A stretch of 64,000 nucleotides of DNA from Halopseudomonas xiamenensis (GCF_014219065.1 NZ_JACLGO010000025.1:1-64000), one strand, 5' to 3'. Counted from the first letter of the stretch, positions 1 through 9,172 are shown. The notes: a model not told the origin generated them from the sequence alone. Program-made: numbers and translations.

Positions 1-108
1 CGACGCTAGCCCCTCCACCCTGACAGGTCCCATTTTGGACCTGCAGGAAAACCATACAAGCGGCGCCCCGCCGCGATAGCGCAAGACCAGGCAAACAGGC
101 CCGCCGGC

Positions 109-939
109 TCAACCGGGCTTGCGGTCCAGCCCGAAGCGCTTGCGCAGCCGACTATCCAGCACCGAGGTCGGCAGCCAGCGTTTCAGCCGCACCATGCTGC
201 GGGCGCCGGAGCCGATCAGCGCGGTTTCCGGGCGTAGCGGGTTCTTGATGTAGCCCATCAACTCCACGGCGAAATCCCGTGCCGAGGTCGAGCTGGCCTT
301 CTGCGAGGCGTTGGCCCGCGCCTGCACGGCCTTTTCCCAGGGCTTGAACCAGGAGGCATCGGCCATGGTGATGGCGGCGCTGGCATTGTTGCCGAAGTCC
401 GAGGCAATGGCGCCCGGCTGCACGGTCAGGACACTGATGCCGAAGGGCGCCAGTTCCAGGCGCAGGGCGTCGGACAGCGCATGCAGCGCCGCCTTGGAGG
501 CGCAGTACACACCGGAGAACGGGGTAGTGGTGACCCCGGACACGCTACCGATATTGACGATCAGCCCCTGGCTGTCGCGCAGCAGGTCGGCGTTGGCGCG
601 AACCAGTTCCAGCGGCGCGAAGACGTTGGTGTCGAATTGTTTGAGCAAGGTGGCGCGGTCGGCATCCAGTACCGGCCCCATGGCGCCGTAGCCGGCGTTG
701 TTGACCAGCAGATCCAGGCGCCCGGCCTGCTGGCGCAGCAACCCGCTGCAGGCCGCTACCTGAGCGGCATCGTTGACATCCAGGGTCACGGCGATGGCGC
801 CCCGGGCAGTCAGCGGGGCCAGGGTGTCGGGATTGCGTGCGGTGGCATAGACGGTGTAGCCCTCATCCAGGCAGACCTGGGCCAGGGCCTGGCCGATGCC
901 ACTGGAACAGCCGGTGATCAGTGCGACGGGGTTGCTCAT
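109..939 (-). CDS. SDR-family NAD(P)-dependent oxidoreductase
   Basis: Classical short-chain dehydrogenase/reductase of 276 residues. The Rossmann cofactor motif TGCSSGIG lies near residues 9-16, the NNAG motif near residue 80, and the catalytic Tyr-Lys appears as YCASK near residue 145, with a Ser upstream in IGSVSG. This is enough to call an NAD(P)H-dependent carbonyl or alcohol oxidoreductase acting in the cytosol, but the substrate cannot be read from sequence. The start ATG has an AGGGA-like site upstream. A small membrane-protein gene lies just upstream on the same strand, with 36 bp between them, so the two may be cotranscribed. The long plus-strand frames across this gene are antisense shadows. 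Confidence 0.9.
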   Translation of the reverse strand: MSNPVALITGCSSGIGQALAQVCLDEGYTVYATARNPDTLAPLTARGAIAVTLDVNDAAQVAACSGLLRQQAGRLDLLVNNAGYGAMGPVLDADRATLLKQFDTNVFAPLELVRANADLLRDSQGLIVNIGSVSGVTTTPFSGVYCASKAALHALSDALRLELAPFGISVLTVQPGAIASDFGNNASAAITMADASWFKPWEKAVQARANASQKASSTSARDFAVELMGYIKNPLRPETALIGSGARSMVRLKRWLPTSVLDSRLRKRFGLDRKPG

Positions 940-975
940 GGGAGTGGTCCCTTTATCCTTGTTGTAATGGTCGAT

Positions 976-1440
976 TCAATCGTGAAACTCGGCCCGAACG
1001 CGCTCGGCCTGGTATTGCAGGTCGCCGGCCCGATAGCCGCTGCGCAGACGCGGCACGCTGTAGCACTGTTGCCATTGCCCGGCGGCCGGCAGCGGTTGGC
1101 TGAGCTGGTAGATGCCGTCGCTGACGCCGGTATCCAGCAGGTTGGTGTTGTACCCGGGCTGTACCGCGCGCAGGTGCCAGGTGATCTGGGTGGCGGTGCG
1201 CTGGCCGGTATTGCGGATGCTGACCTGCAGTGGCTTGCCGAAATCGCACTGGTCGGGCACATGACGCACGCTGATCTCCAGTTGCTGCACCTGCCGGTCA
1301 TGTCGCCATTGCCATATGCCGACACCGGCTGCCAGCAGCAGGGTGATGGCGACGATGACACCACTGACCGGAAGCATGATGCGCGGGAAGCGCACCAGCA
1401 GTATCAGCCAGATCAGCAACAGGGTGATGCCCAACGGCAT
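976..1440 (-). CDS. small membrane-anchored protein of unknown function
   Basis: A 154-residue protein. The first 45 residues are strongly hydrophobic and form two probable membrane segments (about residues 3-17 and 22-43). A soluble, beta-rich domain follows, predicted to lie outside the cytoplasm, with two cysteines near residues 65 and 126 that could form a disulfide. The start is supported by AAGGAG five bases upstream. Similar pseudomonad proteins sit beside tatD; I do not recognise a function. It lies between the SDR gene and tatD on the same strand, so it may be part of one unit with them. Confidence 0.75.
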   Translation of the reverse strand: MPLGITLLLIWLILLVRFPRIMLPVSGVIVAITLLLAAGVGIWQWRHDRQVQQLEISVRHVPDQCDFGKPLQVSIRNTGQRTATQITWHLRAVQPGYNTNLLDTGVSDGIYQLSQPLPAAGQWQQCYSVPRLRSGYRAGDLQYQAERVRAEFHD

Positions 1441-1496
1441 GGAGTCTCCTTGCGACGGCGTTTGTTCGATGCCCTGACTGTACCAGACCTCTGCGT

Positions 1497-2300
1497 TCAG
1501 GACACCGCCGTCACGGACCAGTCGAACAATTCACAGGTGTTATGCAGGCACTGGCGGGCCAGTTGTTCGGCCGATTCGCCGCGCAGTTCGGCCAGCTCGG
1601 CACAGATCTGTGGCAGGTTCTGTGGGCTGTTGCGCTGATAGGGTCGAAATGCCGGGGCCATGTCCGGGCTGTCGGTCTCCAGCACCAGGCTGTGTGCCGG
1701 CAGCTGGGCAATGACCCGGTGCATGCGCTTGGCCTGCGGCCAGGTGGCCGCACCGCCCAGGCCCAGCTTGAAACCCAGGCGAATATACTCGCGGGCCTCT
1801 TCGGCGCTGCCGGAAAAGGCATGGATGATGCCCGCCCGGCGCAACTGGTAGCGTTTCAACGCAGCGATCACCGGGGCATGGGCACGGCGTACATGCAGCA
1901 GCACGGGCAGCTCGACATCAGCGGCGATCTGCAGCTGGGCTTCGAACAGCCTCTGTTGCCGTTCGCGGTCGGGGTGGTCGATAAAGTAGTCGAGGCCGAA
2001 CTCGCCCACCGCGCAGCAGCGCGGATCGCCGGCGTGTTGCTGCAGACGATCGCGCAGCTGTTGCAGATCTTCCTCGCGGTGCTGGTCGAGAAACACCGGG
2101 TGCAGCCCGAACGCGGCATACAGCCGGGAGTCATCCTCGACCAGTTGCCACAGGCGTTCCCAGTTATCCTGGGTCACGCCCATCAGCAGCAGGCGACGTA
2201 CGCCCAGTCGGTAGCTGTCGGCGAGCACCGCCTGGCGGTCGGCATCGAAATCGGCAAAGTCCAGGTGGGTGTGGGTGTCGATATAGATGTTCATGCCCAT
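1497..2300 (-). CDS. tatD: TatD-family metal-dependent hydrolase / DNase
   Basis: A TIM-barrel amidohydrolase-type protein of the TatD family, whose characterised members are metal-dependent 3'-5' exonucleases. The N-terminal metal motif reads DTHTHLD. Further ligands appear as the Glu of VGEFGLDY, the His of LLHVRRA, the His of IIHAFSGS and the Asp of LETDSPD, so the active site is complete. I place the start at the ATG that begins MGMNIYIDTHTHLD. A longer frame exists, but it would run into the end of the upstream EVE gene and adds no conserved residues. The 267-residue length fits the family. Confidence 0.9.
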   Translation of the reverse strand: MGMNIYIDTHTHLDFADFDADRQAVLADSYRLGVRRLLLMGVTQDNWERLWQLVEDDSRLYAAFGLHPVFLDQHREEDLQQLRDRLQQHAGDPRCCAVGEFGLDYFIDHPDRERQQRLFEAQLQIAADVELPVLLHVRRAHAPVIAALKRYQLRRAGIIHAFSGSAEEAREYIRLGFKLGLGGAATWPQAKRMHRVIAQLPAHSLVLETDSPDMAPAFRPYQRNSPQNLPQICAELAELRGESAEQLARQCLHNTCELFDWSVTAVS

Positions 2301-2341
2301 AGCATCGTCACCGCTGGGCTGATGTGCAAGCGTGACGCTGC

Positions 2342-2800
2342 TCAGCCGGCCTGTTCGAGCAGGATTTGCCATTGTTCCGGAGTCACCGGCATCACCGACA
2401 GCCGGCTGCCGCGCTGTACCAGCGGCAGCCCTTCCAGACCTGCCAGCGTCTTGATCTGCTCCAGCGACAGTACCTGCGCGAAGCGGCGCTCGAAGATCAG
2501 ATCGACCGCCTGCCAGCGGGGCTTGTCGCTGCTGCTGCGCGCATCGAAGTAAGGTGAGGCGGGCTCGAACTGGCTGGGGTCGGGATAGGCGCTGGCGACC
2601 ACCCGGGCGATACCGGCGATGCCGATCTGCCGGCAGCTGGAGTGGTAGATCAGCACCAGGTCGCCTTCGCTCATCTGCATGAGAAAGTTGCGCGCCTGGA
2701 AGTTGCGCACGCCATCCCAGCGAATCGGGGTATCCGGCGCCCGGGCAAAATCATCGATGCTGCATTCGGAGGGTTCGGTCTTTACCAGCCAGTAGCTCAT
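2342..2800 (-). CDS. EVE-domain protein
   Basis: A 152-residue protein starting MSYWLVKTEP, the typical start of EVE-domain proteins (PUA-like fold, proposed to bind modified bases in DNA or RNA). The conserved FLMQMSEGDLVLIYHS stretch and the WQAVDL segment are present. An upstream in-frame extension of 36 residues is open, but it is not conserved in character and crosses the probable promoter. The gene ends about 40 bp before tatD on the same strand. In many pseudomonads the EVE gene lies near zapA and 6S RNA; that context is absent here. Confidence 0.88.
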   Translation of the reverse strand: MSYWLVKTEPSECSIDDFARAPDTPIRWDGVRNFQARNFLMQMSEGDLVLIYHSSCRQIGIAGIARVVASAYPDPSQFEPASPYFDARSSSDKPRWQAVDLIFERRFAQVLSLEQIKTLAGLEGLPLVQRGSRLSVMPVTPEQWQILLEQAG

Positions 2801-3025
2801 GCCATTGATCCATTGAACGGAAAGGGTGATGGGGCAGTGAGCATGATGCACCAGACCCTGCTCGCCCGCCATCGGCAAGGAGGCGGAGTGTGTCAATTTG
2901 TAGCGCATGCGGGAATGCAGGGTTTTTCGCGCTACAATTCCGCGGTTTTGACACTTTTACCGCTAATCTGATTACCGGTCGGCGCTGCCGGCGGGCAGTA
3001 GGTAATCGCTCGCAAGGAGTTGCAC

Positions 3026-4381
3026 ATGTACAGGAAGTTTGGCGTTGCATTGCTGGCCGCTCTGGCCGCTCTGGCCGCTCTGGCCTTCCAGGCCCAGGCC
3101 AAGGTGGACCCGGCCCAAGCGGCCCGTCTGGGTGCCGACCTGACGCCGCTGGGTGCCGAGCGTGCCGGCAACCCGCAGGGCACCATCCCGGCCTGGACCG
3201 GCGGCGTGACACCGCCAGCCCACTACCAGCGCGGAATGCATCACCCCGATCCCTATGCCGCGGATGCGGTGCTCTACCGCGTCGCTGGCGCCGACCTGGC
3301 CCAGCACCGGCCGTTGCTGCCGGCCGGCCTGGCCGATCTGCTGGAGCGCAATCCGGAGTATTATCTGCAGGTCTACCCGACCCGCCGCAGTGCCGCCGCA
3401 CCGCAGCGTATCTATGATGCCACCCGGGCCAATGCCGAACAGGCCGAGCTGATCGCCAACGGCAACGGTATCGCCGGGGCGGTGGCCGGTATTCCGTTCC
3501 CCATCCCGCAGAACGGTATGGAGATCATCTGGAACCATATCCTGCACTACAAGGGTGAGCAGACTCACTTCATCAACAACCAGGCGGTGGTGATCAATGG
3601 TCGCAGCAACCTGATCAAGCGTGAGCGCTATGTCTACTACGTCTACAACCGCGAGGGCATGACCCACGAGGCCATGGACAACACCCTGCTGTACTACCGC
3701 TACCAGGTTACCGCGCCAGCCAAGCTGTCCGGCACCTCGCTGGTGGTGCAGGACCCGCTGGACCAGGTGCTGACCACCCGCCGCGCCTGGCGTTACAGCC
3801 CCAGCGACCGGCGTGTGCGGCGGTTGCCGTCGCTGGCCTACGATTCGATCCAGCCCGACACCAGTGGCCTGGCTACCGCCGACGTGGTGGATTCCTATAA
3901 CGGTGCACCGGACCGCTACGAGTGGACGCTGGTGGGCAAGCAGGAAATGCTGGTGCCCTACAACAGCTATGCAGTCCACCAGCAGGGCATCGACTACGAT
4001 CGCATCGTGCTGCCGAAAACCCTCAACCCCGAACTGCTGCGCTATGAGCTGCACCGGGTGTGGGTGGTGGAGGCCAATCTGCGTACCGGCTACTCCCATC
4101 CCTATCACACACGGCGCTTCTATATCGACGAGGACAGCTGGCAGATCCTGGCGGTGGACCTGCGCGATACCAGCGGTGAGCTGGTGGGCCTGCAGGAAAG
4201 CCATCCCATCAGCTACTACGAACTGCCGATGTTCAACAGCACCCTGGAAACCCTGTATCACCTGAAGACCGGCAACTACTTCGTCGATGGCCTGGACAAC
4301 AACGAGCCGATGTACGACTTTGACTACCCCATGTCACCGCGGGACTTCTCGCCCCAGGCGCTGCGCCGCGCCGGCAACTGA
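3026..4381 (+). CDS. DUF1329 exported protein
   Basis: A 451-residue exported protein of the DUF1329 family, related in fold to outer-membrane lipoprotein-sorting proteins. It has a clear Sec signal peptide (MYRKFGVALLA..., cleavage near AQA-KVDP) and the family pattern, including the PAWTGG motif early and the Tyr-rich central region. The ATG at 3026 follows AAGGAG with normal spacing; a TTG two codons earlier is less likely. DUF1329 genes are often beside DUF1302 and RND-transporter genes, but no such partner is present here, so its role is open. The signal-peptide core is coded by an in-frame 9-bp tandem repeat. Confidence 0.88.
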   Translation: MYRKFGVALLAALAALAALAFQAQAKVDPAQAARLGADLTPLGAERAGNPQGTIPAWTGGVTPPAHYQRGMHHPDPYAADAVLYRVAGADLAQHRPLLPAGLADLLERNPEYYLQVYPTRRSAAAPQRIYDATRANAEQAELIANGNGIAGAVAGIPFPIPQNGMEIIWNHILHYKGEQTHFINNQAVVINGRSNLIKRERYVYYVYNREGMTHEAMDNTLLYYRYQVTAPAKLSGTSLVVQDPLDQVLTTRRAWRYSPSDRRVRRLPSLAYDSIQPDTSGLATADVVDSYNGAPDRYEWTLVGKQEMLVPYNSYAVHQQGIDYDRIVLPKTLNPELLRYELHRVWVVEANLRTGYSHPYHTRRFYIDEDSWQILAVDLRDTSGELVGLQESHPISYYELPMFNSTLETLYHLKTGNYFVDGLDNNEPMYDFDYPMSPRDFSPQALRRAGN

Positions 4382-4399
4382 GCAGGCTGGCGCACCGTC

Positions 4400-4942
4400 C
4401 TAGCGGCGCTTGTGGTCGCGCCAGCGTTCGCTGATGCTGGCGAGCCAGGCGGGGTCCAGGCGCTGTTGCTCGGGGTCCAGGCCTTCGGCCAGCATCTGCT
4501 CGCGGTGCAGGTCCACCGCCTTGACCATATCGCTGATGGCACTGCTGTTGCCGTCGAGCTGGTGCATCTGCAGCAGGCCCAGGTGATAGAAGCGCTGCAC
4601 GCGCATGGCGGTCGCATCCCTGGCGGCGACGCCGGCCTCGACCTGATGCAGGATATTGGTCACCTTCATCAGGTTGCGCTTGAGGCGAAAGCCATAGACC
4701 GCCGGGGCCATCCACGGCTGCTGCCACAGGTACAGGCGTACCACGGCGATGGTCAGCAGCAGTCCGGCCACCACGCCGCCCAGGTTCCAGCGGAAGTTGT
4801 TGCCGCCGGGCTCGCCGAACAGGCTCACCGACAGAGTGGCCAGCGCGATGCACAGGGCAGCCAGGATCGCGCACAGCACCAGTGTGCTGCGGCGGGTCTG
4901 CTGGCGGTACAGTTCGGCATCCATGGGCTGAATCTCGAACAT
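4400..4942 (-). CDS. DUF3087 membrane protein
   Basis: A 180-residue protein matching the DUF3087 pattern. There are two hydrophobic segments (about residues 20-42 and 55-73), then a charged cytoplasmic helical region with the motif GFRLKRNLMKVTNI. Function unknown. The start follows GAGGG with about seven bases of spacing. It is 10 bp downstream of yfaE on the same strand, so it is probably read through from the nrdA-nrdB-yfaE unit, although no functional link to ribonucleotide reduction is known to me. It is convergent with the DUF1329 gene. Confidence 0.82.
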   Translation of the reverse strand: MFEIQPMDAELYRQQTRRSTLVLCAILAALCIALATLSVSLFGEPGGNNFRWNLGGVVAGLLLTIAVVRLYLWQQPWMAPAVYGFRLKRNLMKVTNILHQVEAGVAARDATAMRVQRFYHLGLLQMHQLDGNSSAISDMVKAVDLHREQMLAEGLDPEQQRLDPAWLASISERWRDHKRR

Positions 4943-4952
4943 CGGCTGGCCC

Positions 4953-5213
4953 TCAGAGTTTGCTTTTCAGCGGCACGTTGATGACGATGGGTTCCGCCGG
5001 CCGGCAGCAGCAGGGCAGGATCTCGTCACGCTTGAGAAAGGCCAGCGGTGGTTTCGGGTAGACCACGCTGCCGACCTTGAGTTTGACCCGGCAAGCGCCG
5101 CAGTAGCCACTGCGGCACTGGTACTCGACATGATGGCCGGTACGTTCCAGGCCTTCCAGCAGGCTTTCATCCTCCTCCAGCTCGAAGAAGGTGTCGCGGG
5201 TGAATACCTGCAC
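4953..5213 (-). CDS. yfaE: 2Fe-2S ferredoxin for class Ia RNR cofactor maintenance (YfaE type)
   Basis: An 86-residue plant-type [2Fe-2S] ferredoxin. The cluster-binding loop is CRSGYCGAC, with the fourth ligand in the PCCC stretch near residue 69. E. coli YfaE, the family reference, supplies electrons to reduce the diferric centre of NrdB and so maintains the tyrosyl radical. The gene begins two bases after the nrdB stop, which indicates translational coupling and supports this role. Its length matches E. coli YfaE (84 residues). Confidence 0.92.
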   Translation of the reverse strand: MQVFTRDTFFELEEDESLLEGLERTGHHVEYQCRSGYCGACRVKLKVGSVVYPKPPLAFLKRDEILPCCCRPAEPIVINVPLKSKL

Positions 5214-5215
5214 GC

Positions 5216-6355
5216 CTACAGCTCGAACTCGCCCAGGTCCTCCACCGATACCTCGGAGTCGATCTGGCCGACCAGGTAGGAGCTGACCTCGACCTCCTGG
5301 GGCGCCACCTGCACGTTATCCGAGACCAGCCAGGCATTGATCCAGGGGATCGGGTTCTGCGTGGATTTGGGGAAGATCGGCTCCAGGCCGACCGCGTTCA
5401 TCCGCAGGTTGGTGATGTACTCGACGTACTGGCTGAGGATACTGTAGTTCAACCCGATCATCGAGCCGTCCTTGAACAGGTACTCGGCCCACTGCTTCTC
5501 CTGCTCGGCGGCATGGCGGAACAGCTCGATGCACTGCTCATGGCAGGCCTGGGCGACTTCGGCCATTTCCGGGTCGTCCACGCCTTCCTGCATGATATTG
5601 AGGATATGCTGAGTGCCGGTCAGGTGCAGCGCCTCGTCGCGGGCGATCAGGCGGATGATCTTGGCGTTGCCTTCCATCAGCCGGCGCTCGGCGAAGGCGA
5701 AGGAGCAGGCGAAGCTGACATAGAAGCGGATCGCCTCCAGCACGTTCACCGACATCATGCACATGTACAGCTTCTTCTTCAGCTCGAAGCGCTCGATGGT
5801 CACGCTGCGGCCACCGAGCTGGTGGGTACCCTCGCCGAACTGGTTGTACAGGTTGCCGTACTGGATCAGCTCGTCGTAGTAGTTGGAGATATCGCCGGCG
5901 CGCTCGATGATGTGGCGGTTGCGCACGATATCGTCGAACACCACCGCCGGATCGTTGACGATATTGCGGATGATGTGGGTGTACGAGCGGCTGTGGATGG
6001 TCTCGGAGAACGACCAGGTCTCGATCCAGGTCTCCAGCTCGGGGATGGATACCAGCGGCAGGAAGGCCACGTTCGGGCTGCGACCCTGGATCGAGTCCAG
6101 CAACGTCTGGTATTTCAGGTTGCTGAGGAAGATGTGTTTCTCGTGATCCGGCAGGTTGCGGAAGTCGATGCGATCCTGGGATACATCGACTTCCTCCGGG
6201 CGCCAGAAGAACGACAGCTGCTTCTCGATCAGTTTCTCGAAGATCGGGTACTTCTGCTGGTCATAGCGGGCAACGTTGACCGGCTGGCCGAGGAACATCG
6301 GCTCGCGCATCTGGTTGTTGTCGGTCTGGGAAAAGGTGCTGTATTTCATTTTCAT
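5216..6355 (-). CDS. nrdB: ribonucleoside-diphosphate reductase class Ia, beta subunit
   Basis: The radical-generating small subunit of class Ia ribonucleotide reductase, 379 residues. Iron ligands and the radical tyrosine are in register with E. coli NrdB (376 residues) at a constant offset of three: Asp87, Glu118, His121 and Tyr125 in the [12 protein letters not shown] segment. I chose the ATG giving [10 protein letters not shown] because GAGG lies eight bases upstream; the longer frame would translate a palindromic intergenic repeat into low-complexity Pro/Gly sequence. The protein ends EDLGEFEL, resembling the C-terminal peptide that docks on NrdA. It is followed directly by yfaE. Confidence 0.95.
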   Translation of the reverse strand: MKMKYSTFSQTDNNQMREPMFLGQPVNVARYDQQKYPIFEKLIEKQLSFFWRPEEVDVSQDRIDFRNLPDHEKHIFLSNLKYQTLLDSIQGRSPNVAFLPLVSIPELETWIETWSFSETIHSRSYTHIIRNIVNDPAVVFDDIVRNRHIIERAGDISNYYDELIQYGNLYNQFGEGTHQLGGRSVTIERFELKKKLYMCMMSVNVLEAIRFYVSFACSFAFAERRLMEGNAKIIRLIARDEALHLTGTQHILNIMQEGVDDPEMAEVAQACHEQCIELFRHAAEQEKQWAEYLFKDGSMIGLNYSILSQYVEYITNLRMNAVGLEPIFPKSTQNPIPWINAWLVSDNVQVAPQEVEVSSYLVGQIDSEVSVEDLGEFEL

Positions 6356-6413
6356 CAATTGGCCCTCAAGGAACCGGAAAGCTGGAGGTTGCTGGTGGGG
6401 AGGGGGTGGTGGT

Positions 6414-6457
6414 TTCCCCCTCTCCCCCTGCGGGAGAGGGCCGGGGAGAGGGGGGAA
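6414..6457. repeat. nrdA-nrdB intercistronic palindromic repeat
   Basis: Between nrdA and nrdB lies a nearly perfect inverted repeat with outer arms TTCCCCCTCTCCCC and GGGGAGAGGGGGGAA and an inner stem CTCCCC/CGGGAG. The sequence resembles the short palindromic repeats scattered in many proteobacterial genomes that read as LPQGERG-type peptides when translated. In the transcript it would form a strong hairpin between the two cistrons, possibly affecting relative nrdA and nrdB expression or mRNA stability. Confidence 0.7.
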
Positions 6458-6459
6458 CT

Positions 6460-8736
6460 TCAGATCTTGCACGCACCACCAGCGCAGTCATCGGCCATAT
6501 CGCTCTGCGCATCATCGGCGCCATCGCGGGTGTTCTGGTAGTACAGGGTCTTGAGGCCGAACTTGTAGGCGGTCAGCAGGTCCTTGAGCAGTTGCTTCAT
6601 CGGCACACGACCACCCTCGAAACGCTGCGGATCGTAGTTGGTGTTGGCCGAGATCGCCTGGTCGACGAACTTCTGCATGATGCCGACCAGTTGCAGGTAG
6701 CCATCGTTGCCGGGCATCTGCCACAGCAGCTCGTAGGCACCCTTGAGCTCCTCGTAGTCCGGCACCACCTGCTTGAGGATACCGTCCTTGGACTGCTTGA
6801 CGGTGACCAGGCCGCGCGGCGGCTCGATGCCGTTGGTGGCGTTGGAGATCTGGCTGGAGGTTTCCGACGGCATCAGCGAGGACAGCGTCGAGTTGCGCAG
6901 ACCGTGTTCGCGGATGTCGGCGCGCAGCCCTTCCCAGTCCAGATGCAGCGGCTCGGAGCAGATCGCGTCCAGGTCCTTCTTGTAGGTATCGATCGGCAGG
7001 ATACCCTGGGCATAGGTGGTCTCGTTGAAGCCGGAGCAGGCGCCGCGCTCGCGGGCCAGCTGGTTGGAGGCCTTGAGCAGGTAGTACTGGATCGCCTCGA
7101 AGGTGCGGTGGGTCAGGTTGTTGGCCGAGCCGTCGGAGTATTTCACGCCGTTCTTGGCCAGGTAGTTGGCGAAGTTGATCACGCCGATACCCAGGGTGCG
7201 ACGCTTCATCGAGGCTTTGCGTGCCGCTTCGATCGGGTAGTCCTGGTAGTCCAGCAGCGAGTCCAGCGCGCGCACTGCCAGGTCGGCCAGCTCTTCCAGT
7301 TCTTCCAGGCTGTTGATCGCGCCCAGGTTCAGTGCCGACAGGGTGCACAGGGCGATTTCGCCGCTGCCGTCATCCACGCCCTGCAGCGGGCTGGTCGGCA
7401 GGGCGATTTCCAGGCACAGGTTGGACTGGCGCACCGGTGCCACCTTCGGGTCGAACGGGCTGTGGGTGTTGCAGTGGTCGACGTTCTGGATATAGATGCG
7501 ACCGGTGCTGGAGCGCTCCTGCATCATCAGCGAGAACAGTTCGACCGCCGGCATGCTGCGCTTGCGGATCGACGGGTCCTGCTCGTACTTCTCGTACAGC
7601 CGCTCGAACTCGTCCTGATCGGCGAAGAAGGCGTCGTACAGGCCGGGAACATCATGTGGCGAGAACAGGGTGATGTTGCCATTCTTAATCAGGCGCTGGT
7701 ACAGGGTGCGGTTGATCTGCACGCCGTAGTCCATGTGCCGCACGCGGTTCTCTTCGACGCCACGGTTGTTCTTCAGCACCAGCAGCGACTCCACTTCCAG
7801 GTGCCACAGCGGGTAGAACAGCGTGGCTGCGCCACCGCGCACGCCGCCCTGAGAGCAGGACTTGACCGCTGCCTGGAACAGCTTGAAGAACGGGATACAG
7901 CCGGTGTGCTGCGCTTCGCCGCCACGGATCGGGCTGCCGACGGCGCGGATACGTCCGGCGTTGATGCCGATACCGGCGCGCAGGGATACGTACTTGACGA
8001 TCGCCGAGGTGGTGGCGTTGATCGAATCCAGGCTGTCACCGCACTCGATCAGCACGCAGGAGCTGAACTGCCGCGACGGCGAGCGCACGCCGGACATGAT
8101 CGGCGTCGGCAGCGAGATCTTGAAGGTCGAGATGGCGTCGTAGAAGCGCTTGATGTAGCCCAGCCGGCTATCCTGCGGGTAATCGGCGAACAGACACATG
8201 CCGATCAGCATGTAGAGCATCTGCGGGCTTTCATAGACCCGGCGGCTGACGCGGTCCTGGATCAGGTACTTGCCTTCCAGCTGCTTGACCGCCGCGTAGG
8301 AGAAGTTCAGGTCGCGGCTGTGGTCGATGTAGTCGTTGAGGGTGTCGAACTCATCGCGACTGTAGTCGCGCAGAATGTGCTGGTCATAGCGGCTCATTTC
8401 CGTCAGCGTGGTGACGTGGTCGAACAGGTGTGGCGGTTCGAACTGACCATAGGCTATCTTGCGCAGATGGAAGATCGCCAGGCGCGCGGCCATGTACTGG
8501 TAGTCGGGGGTATCCTGGGAGATCAGGTCGGCGGCGGCCTTGATGATGGTCTCGTGGATATCCTGGCTGCGAATGCCGTCGTACAGCTGGATCTGCGATT
8601 TCAGTTCGACCTGGGAAACCGATACATTGTCCAGACCCTCGGCGGCCCAATCCAGCACGCGGTGGATCTTGTCCAGGTCAATGGGTTCCTGACGGCCGTC
8701 ACGCTTGGTTACTTTGAGGGACTGGAAATCGGTCAT
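6460..8736 (-). CDS. nrdA: ribonucleoside-diphosphate reductase class Ia, alpha subunit
   Basis: The catalytic subunit of class Ia ribonucleotide reductase, which reduces NDPs to dNDPs. It has one N-terminal ATP-cone (residues about 5-95). Active-site cysteines are present: Cys227 ([11 protein letters not shown]), the NLCLEI segment carrying the thiyl-radical Cys and its Asn/Glu partners, and the CTLSALNLG Cys. The Tyr-Tyr pair for radical transfer is in LYYQNTRDG, and the C-terminal shuttle pair in CAGGACKI. At 758 residues it matches the E. coli form (761), not the longer form with two ATP-cones that I recall from P. aeruginosa. The ATG for MTDFQSLKV has AGGA about eight bases upstream; a second in-frame ATG nine bases earlier is possible. 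Two NrdR boxes precede it. Confidence 0.95.
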   Translation of the reverse strand: MTDFQSLKVTKRDGRQEPIDLDKIHRVLDWAAEGLDNVSVSQVELKSQIQLYDGIRSQDIHETIIKAAADLISQDTPDYQYMAARLAIFHLRKIAYGQFEPPHLFDHVTTLTEMSRYDQHILRDYSRDEFDTLNDYIDHSRDLNFSYAAVKQLEGKYLIQDRVSRRVYESPQMLYMLIGMCLFADYPQDSRLGYIKRFYDAISTFKISLPTPIMSGVRSPSRQFSSCVLIECGDSLDSINATTSAIVKYVSLRAGIGINAGRIRAVGSPIRGGEAQHTGCIPFFKLFQAAVKSCSQGGVRGGAATLFYPLWHLEVESLLVLKNNRGVEENRVRHMDYGVQINRTLYQRLIKNGNITLFSPHDVPGLYDAFFADQDEFERLYEKYEQDPSIRKRSMPAVELFSLMMQERSSTGRIYIQNVDHCNTHSPFDPKVAPVRQSNLCLEIALPTSPLQGVDDGSGEIALCTLSALNLGAINSLEELEELADLAVRALDSLLDYQDYPIEAARKASMKRRTLGIGVINFANYLAKNGVKYSDGSANNLTHRTFEAIQYYLLKASNQLARERGACSGFNETTYAQGILPIDTYKKDLDAICSEPLHLDWEGLRADIREHGLRNSTLSSLMPSETSSQISNATNGIEPPRGLVTVKQSKDGILKQVVPDYEELKGAYELLWQMPGNDGYLQLVGIMQKFVDQAISANTNYDPQRFEGGRVPMKQLLKDLLTAYKFGLKTLYYQNTRDGADDAQSDMADDCAGGACKI

Positions 8737-8796
8737 GGGGCTCATCCTGGTGATAAAAAGGGCTTGATTCAGACGCAAAATCGATGTATGTGAAAT

Positions 8797-8843
8797 ACAC
8801 AATATATAGTGATGAAAGCTCGAATGAACGCAATATAGAGTGC
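8797..8843. promoter_or_regulatory. pair of NrdR boxes upstream of nrdA
   Basis: Two 16-bp sites are visible: ACACAATATATAGTGA at 8797-8812 and ACGCAATATAGAGTGC at 8828-8843. Both fit the NrdR consensus (acaCwAtATaTwgtgt), and their starts are exactly 31 bp apart, the known three-turn spacing. On the minus strand the proximal site overlaps a TATATA -10-like element and the distal site a TTGCGT -35-like element. That arrangement suits ATP/dATP-responsive repression of nrdA by NrdR. The distal site also ends 19 bp before the divergent DUF1289 gene. Confidence 0.88.
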
Positions 8844-8862
8844 AATGGCGCTGGGGTCAAAT

Positions 8863-9120
8863 ATGAATCAGCTTGAATTTTTCGAAATACCCAGTCCATG
8901 CATAGGCGTCTGCGAAGTCAATAGCAAAGGCTTCTGCAAAGGCTGCTTTCGCTCGCGGGAGGAACGCCTCTACTGGCTGCAACTGTCGGCCGAGCAGAAG
9001 CGCCAGGTGGTGCGCCTGTGCCAGTCGCGCAAGGCGAGAGTGCTGCGGGCGAAGCAGGAAGCGGCATTGCGACAGGACGACGCCAGCAGCACGCAAGCGG
9101 ACCAGTCCGACCTGTTCTAG
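8863..9120 (+). CDS. DUF1289 small cysteine-motif protein
   Basis: An 85-residue protein with the DUF1289 signature PSPCIGVCEVNSKGFCKGC followed by FRSREERLYW. Four cysteines (CxxxC and CxxC) could bind a metal or Fe-S cluster, but the function is not established. I prefer the ATG at 8863, which is preceded by GGGGT at suitable distance; an in-frame ATG at 8845 lies next to the NrdR box and adds six unconserved residues. The C-terminal third is charged and low-complexity. It is transcribed divergently from nrdA. Confidence 0.85.
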   Translation: MNQLEFFEIPSPCIGVCEVNSKGFCKGCFRSREERLYWLQLSAEQKRQVVRLCQSRKARVLRAKQEAALRQDDASSTQADQSDLF

Positions 9121-9172
9121 GTCCTTCCCATGGTCCAACCTCTTCTCTGCAGGTTGCCACCTTCTCTACAGG

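Noticed and set aside
2801-3019. 6S RNA or other ncRNA upstream of the EVE gene
   Set aside because: The zapA/ygfA context is absent and the sequence shows no long imperfect hairpin typical of 6S RNA.
2972-4261. Minus-strand open frame of 429 residues
   Set aside because: Complement of the DUF1329 gene, which has a signal peptide, a ribosome site and family motifs.
6406-8793. Plus-strand open frame of 795 residues
   Set aside because: Antisense shadow of nrdA. The opposite strand has all RNR active-site motifs; this frame has shadow-type composition and no recognisable domain.
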